Of a stretch of 64,000 bases of DNA, positions 1-11,477 are shown in pieces. The stretch comes from Aegilops tauschii subsp. strangulata (lineage: Eukaryota; Streptophyta; Magnoliopsida; Poales; Poaceae): contig NC_053037.3 in assembly GCF_002575655.3 (NCBI RefSeq), positions 506,300,544 to 506,364,543 on the forward strand, written 5' to 3'. A program made the translations under genes and the position numbers. How positions within the stretch are numbered: the stretch's first letter is position 1; each line of letters starts with the position of its first letter. The notes under the pieces are model-generated. The model was not told the DNA's origin. It made no database searches and saw only the letters and a list, made by a program, of their open reading frames with translations.

Positions 1-2682
1 CTAATTGCAGGATTGTTAGGATTAATTAGTGTGAGGTTAGCTAGTAGTCTATGACATGTGGGTCCCATTTTGTAATTAAACTAAATAACAAAAAATCATT
101 TAAGCTTGCAGTCTATGACACCCGGGCCCCACCTACAAGTTTGACCAGTCAAACAGATGACTGTTGACTGGACTGTTGACCAGGTCAACTGGGCCCCCGG
201 GCCCCACCAGTCAGCCTCTGTGCTGGTCTGCTGGGTACATTTTTTGGGTACGTTTAGCTTCTGCTATTTTATTTTCGGATAATTAATAATTCCAGAATTT
301 TAGAAAAATGTTAAACTTTAGAAAATCATAGAAATTAAACCGTAACTCGGATGAAAATGTTTTATACATGAAAGTTACTCAGAAAAATCCAACGAATCCG
401 GATACGCGGTCCTTTTACCTGTCAGATGCCTCTAACAATCTGAACCTGGAACATTCCCCCTCCGGTCATTTGTCTGACACAGATCCGGAACCGGGAAAAC
501 ATTCCCGGTTGAATCCCCCCTTCACCTATATCGTGTAGCCATACGTTAGGTCGCACCCGGCACAGCATATTGCCATGATATGCTTTGTGATGCTATGTTT
601 GCTTTATATTTACTGTTTCTTCCCCCTCTTCTCTCCGGTAGACCCCGAGACCGATGCTGCCCCTGTGATCGACTACGTCAACGATGACCCCTCCTTGCCA
701 GAGCAACCAGGCAAGCCCCCCTTTGATCATTCCGATATCGCCCATTCCATTCTCTCATGCTTGCATTAGTTTTTGCTACTGTTATTGTTTGCTCCTATTC
801 TGATGCATAGCCTGCTTTTGTAACCTGCTCATTGTACCTTACCTGCTTATCCTAAACTGCTTAGTATAGGTTGGTTAGTGATCCATCAGTGACCCCCACC
901 TTGTCCTTGTTTCCCCTGCTTCATCATCGAAGACCCGATCAACGGGATCGAAGACCAGGCCCCGGCACCGCACATCACTTTCCCCTTAGTTGCTCGACAC
1001 TACTGGGTTACTATCGAGTGCCGAGGGTGAGACCTCATCAACACTTCTGATGTTAACCCTGTAGTGTAGCTATTCGGTCGTGGTCATCGAGGGTGATTCC
1101 ACCTTAACCACTTCCGATACGACTCTGTCGTGCAACCCCACAAGTGTGAACCTCGAGGGCGGATCCTCTTACGTTCACCTTGATGATTACATCAAGTGGA
1201 ATCTGTTAAGGGTGATTCCTCAGGTTTTCCCCTTGGTGTTAGACACACGGTTACTATGGTTACTATGACCTTACACTGAACCATGTTACTAAAGACGGGT
1301 CGGCCCTGAGGGGTACCCGCGCGAGCTTAATTGCGAATGATGTGGAGTCGGGTTGACCTAGAGGGTGCCCACGAGATAATTACGAGGCGTGGCCGGGCAT
1401 TCTTAGCCCTTGCCGCAAGTCCTCGAGACGGGGCGATGGGGTCACATCTTTCGTGAGTCTCTGCTTGTTACCGCGCGTTCCTAATCCACTACGATTTGGA
1501 TATTTGATCCGAGGGGCTTCTAGCCTGATAGCACTAACCATCACGTGGGCATAGTATGGGCGTTCTGCGTCGTATGCATCAGCCGAAACTTAATAGACGT
1601 CAGCGACTAAGCGGCGCGCGCCGGGTTGGACTGGTAAGCACCTGCCTTTTTGAAGGAGGTAGCTAGGTCTGCTCACTGGCCGCGTTTGCAACGTGCAGGA
1701 GTTCCCGGGGCGATGGCCCATGACCCCTGGGGGCATAGGTTTAGTCCGGCATGCTGACCTCTCTATTAAGCCTAGGTCGGGTTGCGGCGTATTGTTTCAC
1801 CGAAGTCGGGCATGACCCAGTAAAGTGTGTCCCGCCGGAGTTAATCGAGCGTGGTGGGTAAGTTGGTGCACCCCTGCAGGGAAGAAAACATCTATCGATA
1901 GCATGTCCTACGGTAACGGACACATGGAGTTGTATCCCGATCGATACAACTAGAACTGGATACTTGAGATGAGAAATGGATAGTATGGCTCTGGGATTGC
2001 TTTCTCGCGGGGACTCGAGGAAGGATCTCTGGCCGAGGTTGATAACACTACTACTACTTTACTTTATGCTACTCTTATCTCTTCTGATGCTGCAAGATGC
2101 TTGGAGCTGCTTGAAGATGCTAGTCTTCGATAGGCTAGGCTTTCCCCTTCTCTCCTGGCATTCTGCAGTTCAGTCCACATATACAGCCCTTTTCATTGAT
2201 ACCGATGCATATGTAGTGTAGATCCTTGCTTGCGAGTACTTTGGATGAGTACTCACGGTTGCTTTGCTCCCCCCTTTTCCCCTTTCTTCTTCTTTCCGGT
2301 TGATGCAACCAGATGTCGGAGCCTAGGAATCAGATGCCACCATCGATGCCTACTACTACGTGGAGACCGCCGACGACTAGGAGTAGTTAGGAGGCTCCCA
2401 GGCATGAGGCCTTGCCTTTTTTATCGTAGATGCTTTTGTGCTAGCCTTCTTAAGGCAAACTTGTCTAACTTATGTCTGTACTCAGATATTGTTGCTTCCG
2501 CTGACTCTTGTGTTTTCGAGCTTATGTATTTGAGCCCTCAAGGCCCATGGCTTGTAATATAAAGCTTGTATTATTTTATTTTGTTTCTAGAGTTGTGTTG
2601 TGATATCTTCCTGTGAGTCCTTGATCTTGATCGTACACATTTGCGTGTATGATTAGTGTATGATTGAATCGAGGGCGTTACA
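1..2682. repeat. 3' end of a very long LTR (element L)
   Basis: Non-coding, moderately GC-rich sequence ending in GAGGGCGTTACA at 2682, that is, a CA terminus whose reverse complement starts TGTAACGCCC. Long LTRs with this terminus, spread over several kilobases, are known to me from Triticeae LARD/Sukkula/Erika-like elements; that assignment is from memory. No second copy of this LTR lies in the window, its left end is outside, and no gag or pol similarity was seen. The short open frames in it (for example 575-769 and 2230-2562) have no recognisable domain. It abuts a truncated LTR at 2683, so it probably inserted into that LTR. Confidence 0.55.
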
Positions 2683-3659
2683 TCTTCTCTCTCTTTGGAT
2701 CCCAATACAAAGTTCTCCTTGATTCTCTTGGAGATCTATTCGATGTAATTCTTTTTGCGATGTGTTTGTCGAGATCCGATGAATTGTGGGTTTATGATCA
2801 AGATTACCTATGAACAATATTTGAATCTCCTCAGAATTCTTTTATGTATGATTTGGTATCTTTGCAAGTCTCTTCGAATTATCAGTTTGGTTTGGCCTAC
2901 TAGATTGATCTTTCTTGCAATGGGAGAAGTGCTTAGCTTTGGGTTCAATCTTGCGGTGTCCTTTCCCAGTGACAGCAGGGGCAGCAAGGCATGTATTGTA
3001 TTGTTGCCATCGAGGATAAAAAGATGGGGTTTATATCATATTGCTTGAGTTTATCGATACCTCTACATCATGTCATCTTGCCTAATGCGTTACTCTATTC
3101 TTATGAACTTAATACTCTAGATGCATGCTGGATAGCGGTCGATGTGTGGAGTAATAGTAGTAGATGCAGAACCATTTCGGTCTACTTGTCACAGACGTGA
3201 TGCCTATATACATGATCATGCCTAGATATTCTCATAACTATGCGCTTTTCTATCAATTGCTCGACAGTAATTCGTTCATCCACCGTAAATTATGCTATCT
3301 TGAGAGAAGCCACTAGTGAAACCTATGGCCCCCGGTTCTATTTTCCATCATATAAGTTTCCAATCTATTTTACTTTGCAATCTTTACTTTCAATCTATAT
3401 CATAAAAATACCAAAAATATTTATCTTATTATCTCTATCAGATCTCACTTTTGCAAGTGGCCATGAAGGGATTGACAACCCCTTTATCGCGTTGGTTGCA
3501 AGGTTCTTATTTGTTTGTGTAGGTACAAGGCGACTTGCGTGTAGTCTCCTACTGGATTGATACCTTGGTTCTCAAAAACTGAGGGAAATACTTACGCTAC
3601 TTTGCTGCATCACCCTTTCCTCTTCAAGGGAAAACCAACGCAGTGCTCAAGAGGTAGCA
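2683..3659 (+). repeat. Truncated D-type LTR (F), 3' part
   Basis: This matches the reverse complement of the complete LTR of element D (42733-44299), from the stretch with TCTCTCTCTTTGGATC to the LTR end CTCAAGAGGTAGCA at 3659. It therefore lies in plus orientation with about the first 0.6 kb missing. The break at 2682/2683 is where L begins. No tRNA-Asp primer site follows 3659, so F is a 3' LTR or solo LTR, not a 5' LTR. Confidence 0.75.
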
Positions 3660-3876
3660 TTACTACACATTATGTCACAATACTTATGCCTTTTCTCTCC
3701 TATTTTACAAGGTTTACATGAAGAGGGAGAATGTCGGCAGCTGGAATTCTGGGCTGGAAAAGGAGCAAATATTAGAGACCTATTATGCACAACTCCAGAA
3801 GTCCTGAAACTCCACGAAAGTCAGTTTTGGAATATATTAAAAATACTGGGCGAAGAAAGCACCAGAGGGGGGCCAC
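3660..3876 (+). repeat. LTR W, left piece
   Basis: Left part of a gypsy-type LTR (TTTACAAGGTTTACATGAAG and following) that continues at 10057 after the insertion of element C. Positions 3872-3876 are GCCAC, repeated at 10052-10056. Joining the two pieces restores continuous LTR-like sequence across the site. The true left end of W is not certain: there is a TG at 3673, but no TSD can be matched to the sequence after 11305. Confidence 0.55.
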
Positions 3877-5430
3877 TGATAATCCCCAAGTGCAGGGAAT
3901 CATCGTAGCAATTTCCAAAGGTGGAAGTGATAAGTATGGAGTGTCGAACAAACAAGGAGCTAAAGGTAAGATCAATATTCTCTCAAGCCCTATCTGCCAC
4001 TGATACGACTCTACGTGCACCGAACGTTTGCTTCCAACTAGAAATGAGAAATAAAACTATGTTGTGGGTATGAAGAGGATAACTTTGCATGGTATCGGAG
4101 AGCTAAAATATAAAAGTAGGTGCTGCTATCATAAAGTTAGAATATATTACTAAGTATTATAAATAGCGAGTGTGGAATAATGGTGGATCGGTGTGCGGAA
4201 TTGTCCTAGGCAATTGTTAACAACACCGGTAGTCGTCATTGCAATTTCATATGAGGGAGAAGCATAAGATAACATACTTTCTCTACTTGGATCATATGCA
4301 CTTATGATTGGAACTCTAGCAAGCATCCGCAACTACTAAAGATCATTAAGGTAAAACCCAACCATAGCATTAAAGCGTCAAGTCCTCTTTATTCCTGTAC
4401 GCAACAACCCCCTTACTCGGGTTTGTGTTTCAGTCACTCACCAACCCACTATAAGCGAATCATGAACGTATTGCAACACCCTACAGCGGGAATCCCTCAC
4501 GTTTGCGCGACACGGAGGGCACCATAGGACAGCACCAAAATAAAACATACAACTCGTACCAATCTAGATCATCAATCAACCCAAAGACAAAGGATATCTA
4601 CTCAAAACATCATAGGATGGCAACACATCATTGAATCATAATATGTGGCATAAAGCACCATGTTCAAGTAGGGATTACACCGGGGTGCGGGAGAGTGGAC
4701 CGCGTAAAAGAGATGAGGATGGTGATGATGATGGCGATGTTGATGAAGACGATCACCGCGGCGATGATTCCCCTCCCGATGGCACTCCGGCGCCACCGAG
4801 AGAAAGGAGAAGAGGTTCTCCCCCTTGTGCTTCCTCCTCCATGGCCTCCCCCCTAGATGGGGAAAGGTTCTCCCTCTGGTCCTTGTCCTTCATGGCGATG
4901 ATGGCCTCTCCGGGATACTCCTCCATGGCCATCGGTGATGATGGCCCCCTCCGGCAGGGTGCCAGAGAGGGCCTAGATTGATTTCTCGTGGCTACAGAGG
5001 CTTGCGGCGGCGGAACTTCCGATCTAGGTTAATTTTCCGAGGTTTCTGTATTTATAGGAATTTTTGGCGTCGGTCTCACGTCAAGGAGGTGCCCAAGGCG
5101 TCCACGAGGCACGCCCACGCGCCTGGGGGGGCGCCCCCCACCCTCGTGGGCGCCCCGGGACTCTCCTGGCCCAACTCTTTTACTCTGGGGTCTTCTTTTG
5201 GTCCATAAAAAATCGTCAAAAATTGGCACGTCAATTGGACTCCGTTTGATATTCCTTTTCTGTAAAACTCAAAAAACAAGGAAAAAACAGGAACTGGCAC
5301 TGGGCTCTAGGTTAATAGGTTAGTCCCAAAAATCATATAAAATAGCATATAAATGCATATAAAACATCTAAGATGGATAATATAATAGCATGAATACTTC
5401 ATAAATTATAGATACGTTGGAGATGTATCA
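3877..5430 (-). repeat. 3' LTR of element C
   Basis: Starts TGATAATCC and ends TGTATCA on the plus strand, so on the element strand it runs TGATACA to GATTATCA (TG..CA). It matches 8495-10051 over its full length with a few percent difference by eye. A TATAAATA box on the minus strand lies at 5049-5056. The GC-rich ORFs inside (for example 4631-4981) also occur in the other LTR and have no domain. Confidence 0.93.
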
Positions 5431-5449
5431 GCATCCCCAAGCTTAATTC
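5431..5449 (-). other. Polypurine tract of element C
   Basis: On the element strand the last bases before the 3' LTR read GAATTAAGCTTGGGGATGC. The same sequence precedes the 3' LTRs of E, D and G1, which supports its role as the plus-strand primer. It is followed immediately by the LTR TG. Confidence 0.8.
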
Positions 5450-6996
5450 CTGCTCGTCCTCGAGTAGGTAAATGTTAAAAGAAATAATTTATGAAGTGTG
5501 AATGCTAGCAAGTGCATAAGTTTCATCAATGATAGTTTCAATCACTTTTTCTAGCATCATTATATATCATAACAGTAGCTCATTTTCATTAAACTTTTCA
5601 TGATCAACTAACAAGCTATTCACATGTTAAAGTATAGATCAGAAACTTTCTTGAAACTAACAAACTATATTCTCAGTCATCAAACAATTGCAATTCATCT
5701 TATTTTCAGGAAGGGTCTATGTCAGAGCTTTGATTTAGCAAACTCCACATACTCAACTATCATTTAATCTTTCATAATTGATAACACTCATGTGATATTT
5801 ATGGGTTCAAAGTTTTAACCGGACACAGAGAAAGATAGGGGCTTATAGATTCGCCTCCCAACCTTTTACCTCAAGGGTAATGTCAACAATAATAGTTCAT
5901 GATAACTTACATCCAATTGGATATATATACCAGGATCTTTCCAACACAATGTGCTTGCCAAAGGATAAAATGTAAAAAGGAAAGGTGAAGATCACCATGA
6001 CTCTTGCATAAGGATAGAAGATAAAAATAAAAGATAGGCCCTTCGCAGAGGGAAGCAGAGGTTGTCATGCGCTTTTATGGTTGGATGCACAAAATCTTAA
6101 TGCAAAAGAACGTCACTTTATATTGCCGCTTGTGATATGGACCTTTATTATGCAGTCCGTCGCTTTTATTTCTTCCACATCACAAGATCTTATAAAGCTT
6201 ATTTTCTCCACATTAATAGATCATACATATTTAGAGGGCAATTTTTATTGCATGCACCGATGACAACTTACTAGAAGGAGCTTACTCAATCCATAGGTAG
6301 GTATGGTGGACTCTCATGGCAAGACTGGTTTAAGGAATGTTTGGAAGCACAAGTACTATCTCTACTTGGTGCAAAGAATTTGGCTAGCATGAGGGGGAAA
6401 AAGCAAGCTCAACATGTTGGATGATCCAAGACAATATACTTTATTTTGGATATAAGAAAACATAACCCATTACATTGTCTTCCTTGTCCGACATCAACCT
6501 TTTAGCATGTCATATTTTAATGAGTGCTCACAATTACAAAATATGTCCAAGATAGTATATTTATATGTGAAATCTCTCTTTCTTCAATATTCTTTCATGA
6601 ATTGTTCAAGTGACCAATTCTACGTTTGCTAACTTTCTATAAGTTTACTGCCTATACTTATTCTATGTGAAGTCATTACTCCCCATGGTATAAGCATATG
6701 AAACATATATAAATTCAGATTTATGATATTCAATTATTCAACCATTTACTCGTAGGATATACGTGAAGCACATGAGTAAATGACAAACTACTCCAAAAGA
6801 TAATAGTGAAGGACAGTGAGTAGTCAAATAATTAACTAGCCATGGGAGGATTCTTTTTCATTTGATATTTAAGATCCAATGATTTTATTGAAACAGCAAG
6901 TAAAATTGAAAATACGCTCCAAGCAAAACACATATCATGTGACGAATAAAAATATAGCTCCAAGTAAGGTATACCGATAGTTTTGAAGACGAAAGA

Positions 6997-7020
6997 GGGG
7001 ATGCCTTCCGGGGCATCCCC
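6997..7020 (-). other. Conserved hairpin in element C
   Basis: Perfect 9-bp inverted repeat on the element strand: GGGGATGCC, loop CCGGAA, GGCATCCCC. The same hairpin occurs at 32872-32895 (E), 39676-39699 (D) and 44970-44993 (G1), with a variant at 45688-45711 (G1). Its function is unknown. Confidence 0.7.
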
Positions 7021-7818
7021 AAGCTTAGGCGCTTGAGTCTTCCTCGAATATTACCTTGGGGTGCCTCGGGCATCCCCAAGCTTAGGGTCTTTCCACTCCT
7101 TATTCTCCTCATATCGATATCTCACCCAAAGCTTGAAAACTTCAATCACACAAAACTTAACGGAACTTCGTGAGATAGGTTAGTATGATAAAGAGTAAAC
7201 CATTCACTTTGGTACTGTAAAAGACAAGGTTCATAATTGTTCTCACACAGTGCCTACTGTACCATATCATTTCTACAATTTATATTGAGAAATATAAGTC
7301 ATAGAAACTAGAAAACAAGCAAACTATGCAATGAAAACAGAATCTGTCAGAAACAGAACAGGCTGTAATGCTCTGAACACTAACCATACTTCTGCTACTC
7401 AAAAAATTATTAAATAAATTGGTGGACGTGAGGAATTTTTCTATTAATCTTCTGCAAAAATAATTAACTCAAAATCACTCTTCTGTAAAAAAATGATAGC
7501 TAATCTCGTGAGCGCAAAGTTTCTGTTTTTTCAACAAGATCACATTAACTTTCACCCAAGTCTTCCCAAAGGACTTACTTGGCACTTTATTGAAACAAAA
7601 GCTATAAAACATGATTACTACAGTAGCTTAATCATGTGAACACACAAAAATAGTAAGGATAAATATTGGGTTGTCTCCCAACAAGCGCTTTTCTTTAATG
7701 CCTTTTAGCTAGGCATGATGATTTCAATGATGCTCACATAAAAGATAAGAATTGAAACATAAAGAAAGCATCATGAAGAATATGACTAGCACAATTGATT
7801 CTAACTAACTTCCTATGC

Positions 7819-8016
7819 CTAGGGATTTTGTGAACATAATTTATAGGAACAAGAATCAACTAGCATAGGAAGGCAAAACAAGTATAACTTCAAAACTTTA
7901 AGCACACAGAGAAGAAACTTGATATTATTGCAACTCCTACAAGCATATATTCCTCCCTCATAATAATTTTCAGTAGCATCATGAATGAATTCAACAATAT
8001 AATCATCACATAAAAC
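7819..8016 (-). pseudogene. C-terminal remnant of the E/G1 unknown ORF
   Basis: About 66 codons on the minus strand match the C-terminal part of the ORF in element E (33619-34590), including IVEFIHDATENYYEGG and the hydrophobic LYLFCLPMLVD stretch. The rest of the ORF is missing, which shows that C is a deletion derivative of the same lineage. It is too short to keep a function. The open frame continues to 8109 through unrelated sequence. Confidence 0.65.
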
Positions 8017-8466
8017 ATTTGCCTTGGGCATCCCCAAGCTTGGAGTTGCCGATGTAAAATCACGCCCCACAGCCAAAGTTTCTGTTTTTGTTCTGCACAT
8101 AGTATACAAGCAATCTAATCATCCTAAAACCAAAGCTTGGCACATTATTTTTATAATTCAATGGATATACACAAGGGGATAATTATTTACAGAGAAACTT
8201 CCATGAAAAATTCTACATTGTTTCCGTGAGCATGAAAACAAATGCTCAAGGTCAACCCTCACTTCTTCAATGCATAACTTTCCAATCACTTCTCTTTTTG
8301 AAAAACTTTTTAGGCATGAGAGGCAAGTAATTTTTTTTGTATTTTCATTATTTTAAAAAATATTATGTTTCCCCCACAACTAAACAGAAACAAAAAGGAA
8401 AAACAAAATCTACTTAGTGAAGAAAGCAAACAAGCACACACGAGAATATCAACCCCACGCTATTGC

Positions 8467-8484
8467 TCCCCGGCAACGGCGCCA
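8467..8484 (-). other. Primer binding site (tRNA-Asp) of element C
   Basis: On the element strand it reads TGGCGCCGTTGCCGGGGA, exactly complementary to the 3' end of plant tRNA-Asp(GUC) with CCA. It is separated from the 5' LTR end by 10 bases. The same primer site occurs in D (perfect) and E (two mismatches). Confidence 0.88.
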
Positions 8485-8494
8485 GAAAAGAGCT

Positions 8495-10051
8495 TGATAA
8501 TCCCCAAGTGCAGGGAATCATCATAGCAATTTCCAAAGGTGGAAGTGATAAGTATGGAGTGTCGAACCCACAAGGAGCTAAAGGTAAGATCAATATTCTC
8601 TCAAGACCTATCTGCCACTGATACGACTCTACGTGCACCGAACATTTGCTTCCAACTAGAAACGAGAAATAAAACTACGTTGTGGGTATGAAGAGGATAA
8701 CTTTGCATGGTATCGGAGAGCTAAAATATAAAAGTAGGTGCTGCTATCATAAAGTTAGAATATATTACTAAGTATTATAAATAGCGAGTGTGGAATAATG
8801 GTGGATCGGTGTGCGGAATTGTCCTAGGAAATTGTTAACAACACCGGTAGTCGTCATTGCAATTTCATATAAGGGAGAAGCATAAGATAACATACTTGCT
8901 CTACTTGGATCATATGCACTTATGATTGGAACTCTAGCAAGCATCCGCAACTACTAAAGATCATTAAGGTAAAACCCAACCGTAGCATTAAAGCATCAAG
9001 TCCTCTTTATTCCCATACGCAACAACCCCCTTACTCGGGTTTGTGTTTCAGTCACTCACCAACCCACTATAAGCGAATCATGAACATATTGCAACACCCT
9101 ACAGCGGGAATCCCTCACGCTTGCCTGACATGGAGGGCACCATAGGACAGCACCAAAATAAAACATACAACTCGTACCAATCTAGATCATCAATCAACCC
9201 AAAGACAAAGGATATCTACTCAAAACATCATAGGATGGCAACACATCATTGGATCATAATATGTGGCATAAAGCACCATGTTCAAGTAGGGATTACAGCA
9301 GGGTGCGGGAGAGTGGACCGCGTAAAAGAGATGAGGATGGTGATGATGATGGTGATGTTGATGAAGACGATCACCGCGGCGATGATTCCCCTCCCGATGG
9401 CATTCCGGCGCCACCGAGAGAGAGGAGAAGAGGTTCTCCCCCTTGTGCTTCCTCCTCCATGGCCTCCCCCCTAGATGGGGAAAGGTTCTCCCTCTGGTCC
9501 TTGGCCTTCATGGCGATGATGGCCTCTCCGGGATACTCCTCCATGGCCACCGGTGATGATGGCCCCCTCCGGTAGGATGCAGAGAGGGCCTAGATTGATT
9601 TCTCGTGGCTACACAGGCTTGCGGCGGCGGAACTTCCGATCTAGGTTAATTTTTCGAGGTTTCTGTATTTATAGGAATTTTTGGCGTCGGTCTCACGTCA
9701 AGGAGGTGCCCGAGGCGTCCACGAGGCAGGCCCACACGCCTGGGGGGTGGGCACGCCCCCCACCCTCGTGGGCGCCCCGGGACTCTCCTGGCCCAACTCT
9801 TTTACTCCGGGGTCTTCTTTTGGTCCATATAAAATCGTCAAAAATTGGCACGTCAATTGGACTCCGTTTGATATTCCTTTTCTGTAAAACTCAAAAACAA
9901 GGAAAAAATAGGAACTGGCACTGGGCTCTAGGTTAATGGGTTAGTCCCCGAAATCATATAAAATAGCATATAAATGCATATAAAACATCTAAGATGGATA
10001 ATATAATAGCATGAATACTTCATAAATTATAGATACGTTGGAGACGTATCA
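8495..10051 (-). repeat. 5' LTR of element C
   Basis: Mate of 3877-5430, ending GACGTATCA at 10051 followed by the TSD GCCAC. Minus-strand TATA-like sequence at 9666-9673. ORFs here such as 9121-9474 are LTR sequence, not genes. Confidence 0.93.
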
Positions 10052-10056
10052 GCCAC

Positions 10057-11305
10057 CCACCGTCCACGAGGGTGGAGGGCGCGCCCTACCCCCTGGGCGC
10101 GCCCTCCTGCCTCGTGGGCCGCTTGGCAGCCCCCCGATGCCCATCTTCTGGTATAAGTTGTCTTTTGCCCAGGAAAAAATCATAAGGAAGCTTTCGGGAC
10201 AAAGTGCCGCCGTCTTGAGGCGGAACCTGGCGAAACCAATCTAGGGCTCCGGCGGAGCTGTTCTGCCGGGAAAACATCCCTCCGGGAGGGGGAAATCATC
10301 GCCATCGTCATCACCACCGATCCTCTCATCGGGAGGGGGTCAATCTTCATCAACATCTTCACCAGCACCATCTCCTCTCAAACCCTAGTTCATCTCTTGT
10401 ATCCGAACTTTGTCTCAAAACCTCAGATTGGTACATGTGGGTTGCTAGTAGTGTCGATTACTCCTTGTAGTTGATGCTAGTTGGTTTATTCGGTGGAAGA
10501 TCATATGTTCATATCCTTTATGCATATTAATACCCCTCTGATTATGAACATGAATATGATTTGTGAGTAGTTACGTTTGTTCCTGAGGACATGGGAGAAG
10601 TCTTGTTATAAGTAGTCATGTGAATTTGGTATTCATTCGATATTTTGATGAGATGTATGTTGTCTTTCCTCTAGTGGTGTTATGTGAACGTCGACTACAT
10701 GACACTTCACCATTGTTTGGGCCTAGGGGAAGGCATTGGGAAGTAATAAGTAGATGATGGGTTGCTAGAGTGACAGAAGCTTAAACCCTAGTTTATGTGT
10801 TGCTTCATGAGGGGCTGATTTGGATCCACATGTTTCATGCTATGGTTAGGTTTACCTTAATTCTTCTTTCGTAGTTGTGGATGCTTGTGAGAGGGGTTAA
10901 TCATAAGTGGGATGCTTGTCCAAGGAAGGGCAGTACCCAAGCACCGGTCCACCCACATATCAAATTATCAAAGTAATGAACGCGAATCATATGAGCATGA
11001 TGAAAACTAGCTTGACGATAATTCCCATGTGTCCTCGGGAGCGTTTTCCTTTATATAAGAGTCTGTCCAGGCTTGTCCTTTGCTACAAAAAGGATTGGGC
11101 CACCTTTCTGCACCTTGTTTACTTTTGTTACTTGTTTCCCGTTACGAATTAGCATATCATAAAACTATCTGTTACCTATAATTTCAGTGCTTGCAGAGAA
11201 TACCTTACTGAAAACTGCTTGTCATTTCCTTCTGCTCCTTGTTGGGTTCGACACTCTTACTTATCGAAAGGACTACGATAGATCCCCTATACTTGTGGGT
11301 CATCA
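10057..11305 (+). repeat. LTR W, right piece
   Basis: Continuation of 3660-3876. It has the GC-rich leader region, a long AT-rich stretch and the end TACTTGTGGGTCATCA at 11305, which I know as a typical Triticeae gypsy LTR end. No primer site follows 11305; instead the sequence runs into open frame of element G1. W is therefore not the 5' LTR of G1 but a separate solo or truncated LTR lying against it. No protein-coding gene was seen here. Confidence 0.6.
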
Positions 11306-11477
11306 CTCCCAAATAATGTTTCTCCTATTACTCTTGTGCCTCATGAAAATGAATCAAAAATAATTTTGGAAGATGATACACTTGATGATGATTTTGTTGT
11401 GCCTATTGCTTGTTGTGATGATTACGAGTGGGAAGATAATGATACTTCTTATAATATTGGAAATATTTTTTGGCACC
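11306..11477 (+). pseudogene. G1 acidic ORF, N-terminal piece
   Basis: An open frame on the plus strand encodes an acidic stretch (LVPHENESKIILEDD, CCDDYEWEDND). It is cut at 11477 by element A and resumes in frame-compatible sequence at 28033. It has no start codon of its own here, since the 5' part of G1 is lost at 11305. The protein has no known domain; see the entry at 28033. Confidence 0.55.
11473..11477. other. TSD of copia A (left copy GCACC)
   Basis: GCACC precedes the A LTR here and follows it at 28028-28032. Restoring one copy rejoins G1. Confidence 0.9.

Larger units (their letters stand above)
3877..10051 (-). mobile_element. Complete non-autonomous LTR retrotransposon C
   Basis: Two LTRs of about 1.55 kb (3877-5430 and 8495-10051) flank a 3.06 kb internal region, all read on the minus strand. 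Direct 5-bp duplications GCCAC lie at 3872-3876 and 10052-10056. A primer site complementary to tRNA-Asp (8467-8484) sits 10 bases inside the 5' LTR, and a purine-rich AAGCTTGGGGATGC abuts the 3' LTR. The internal region has no gag, protease, reverse transcriptase or integrase; only a C-terminal scrap of the unknown ORF found in E remains. It must have moved with proteins made elsewhere. The LTRs differ at about 7 of the first 204 aligned bases, so the insertion is fairly young. It interrupts LTR W. Confidence 0.93.

Noticed and set aside
4631..4981. Open frames of 60-117 codons in the LTRs of C (for example 4631-4981 and 9121-9575)
   Set aside because: They lie in GC-rich LTR leader sequence, occur in both LTRs with different breaks and show no domain.
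3660..11305. LTR W as the 5' LTR of G1
   Set aside because: Its sequence type differs from the G1 3' LTR, and there is no primer site after 11305.
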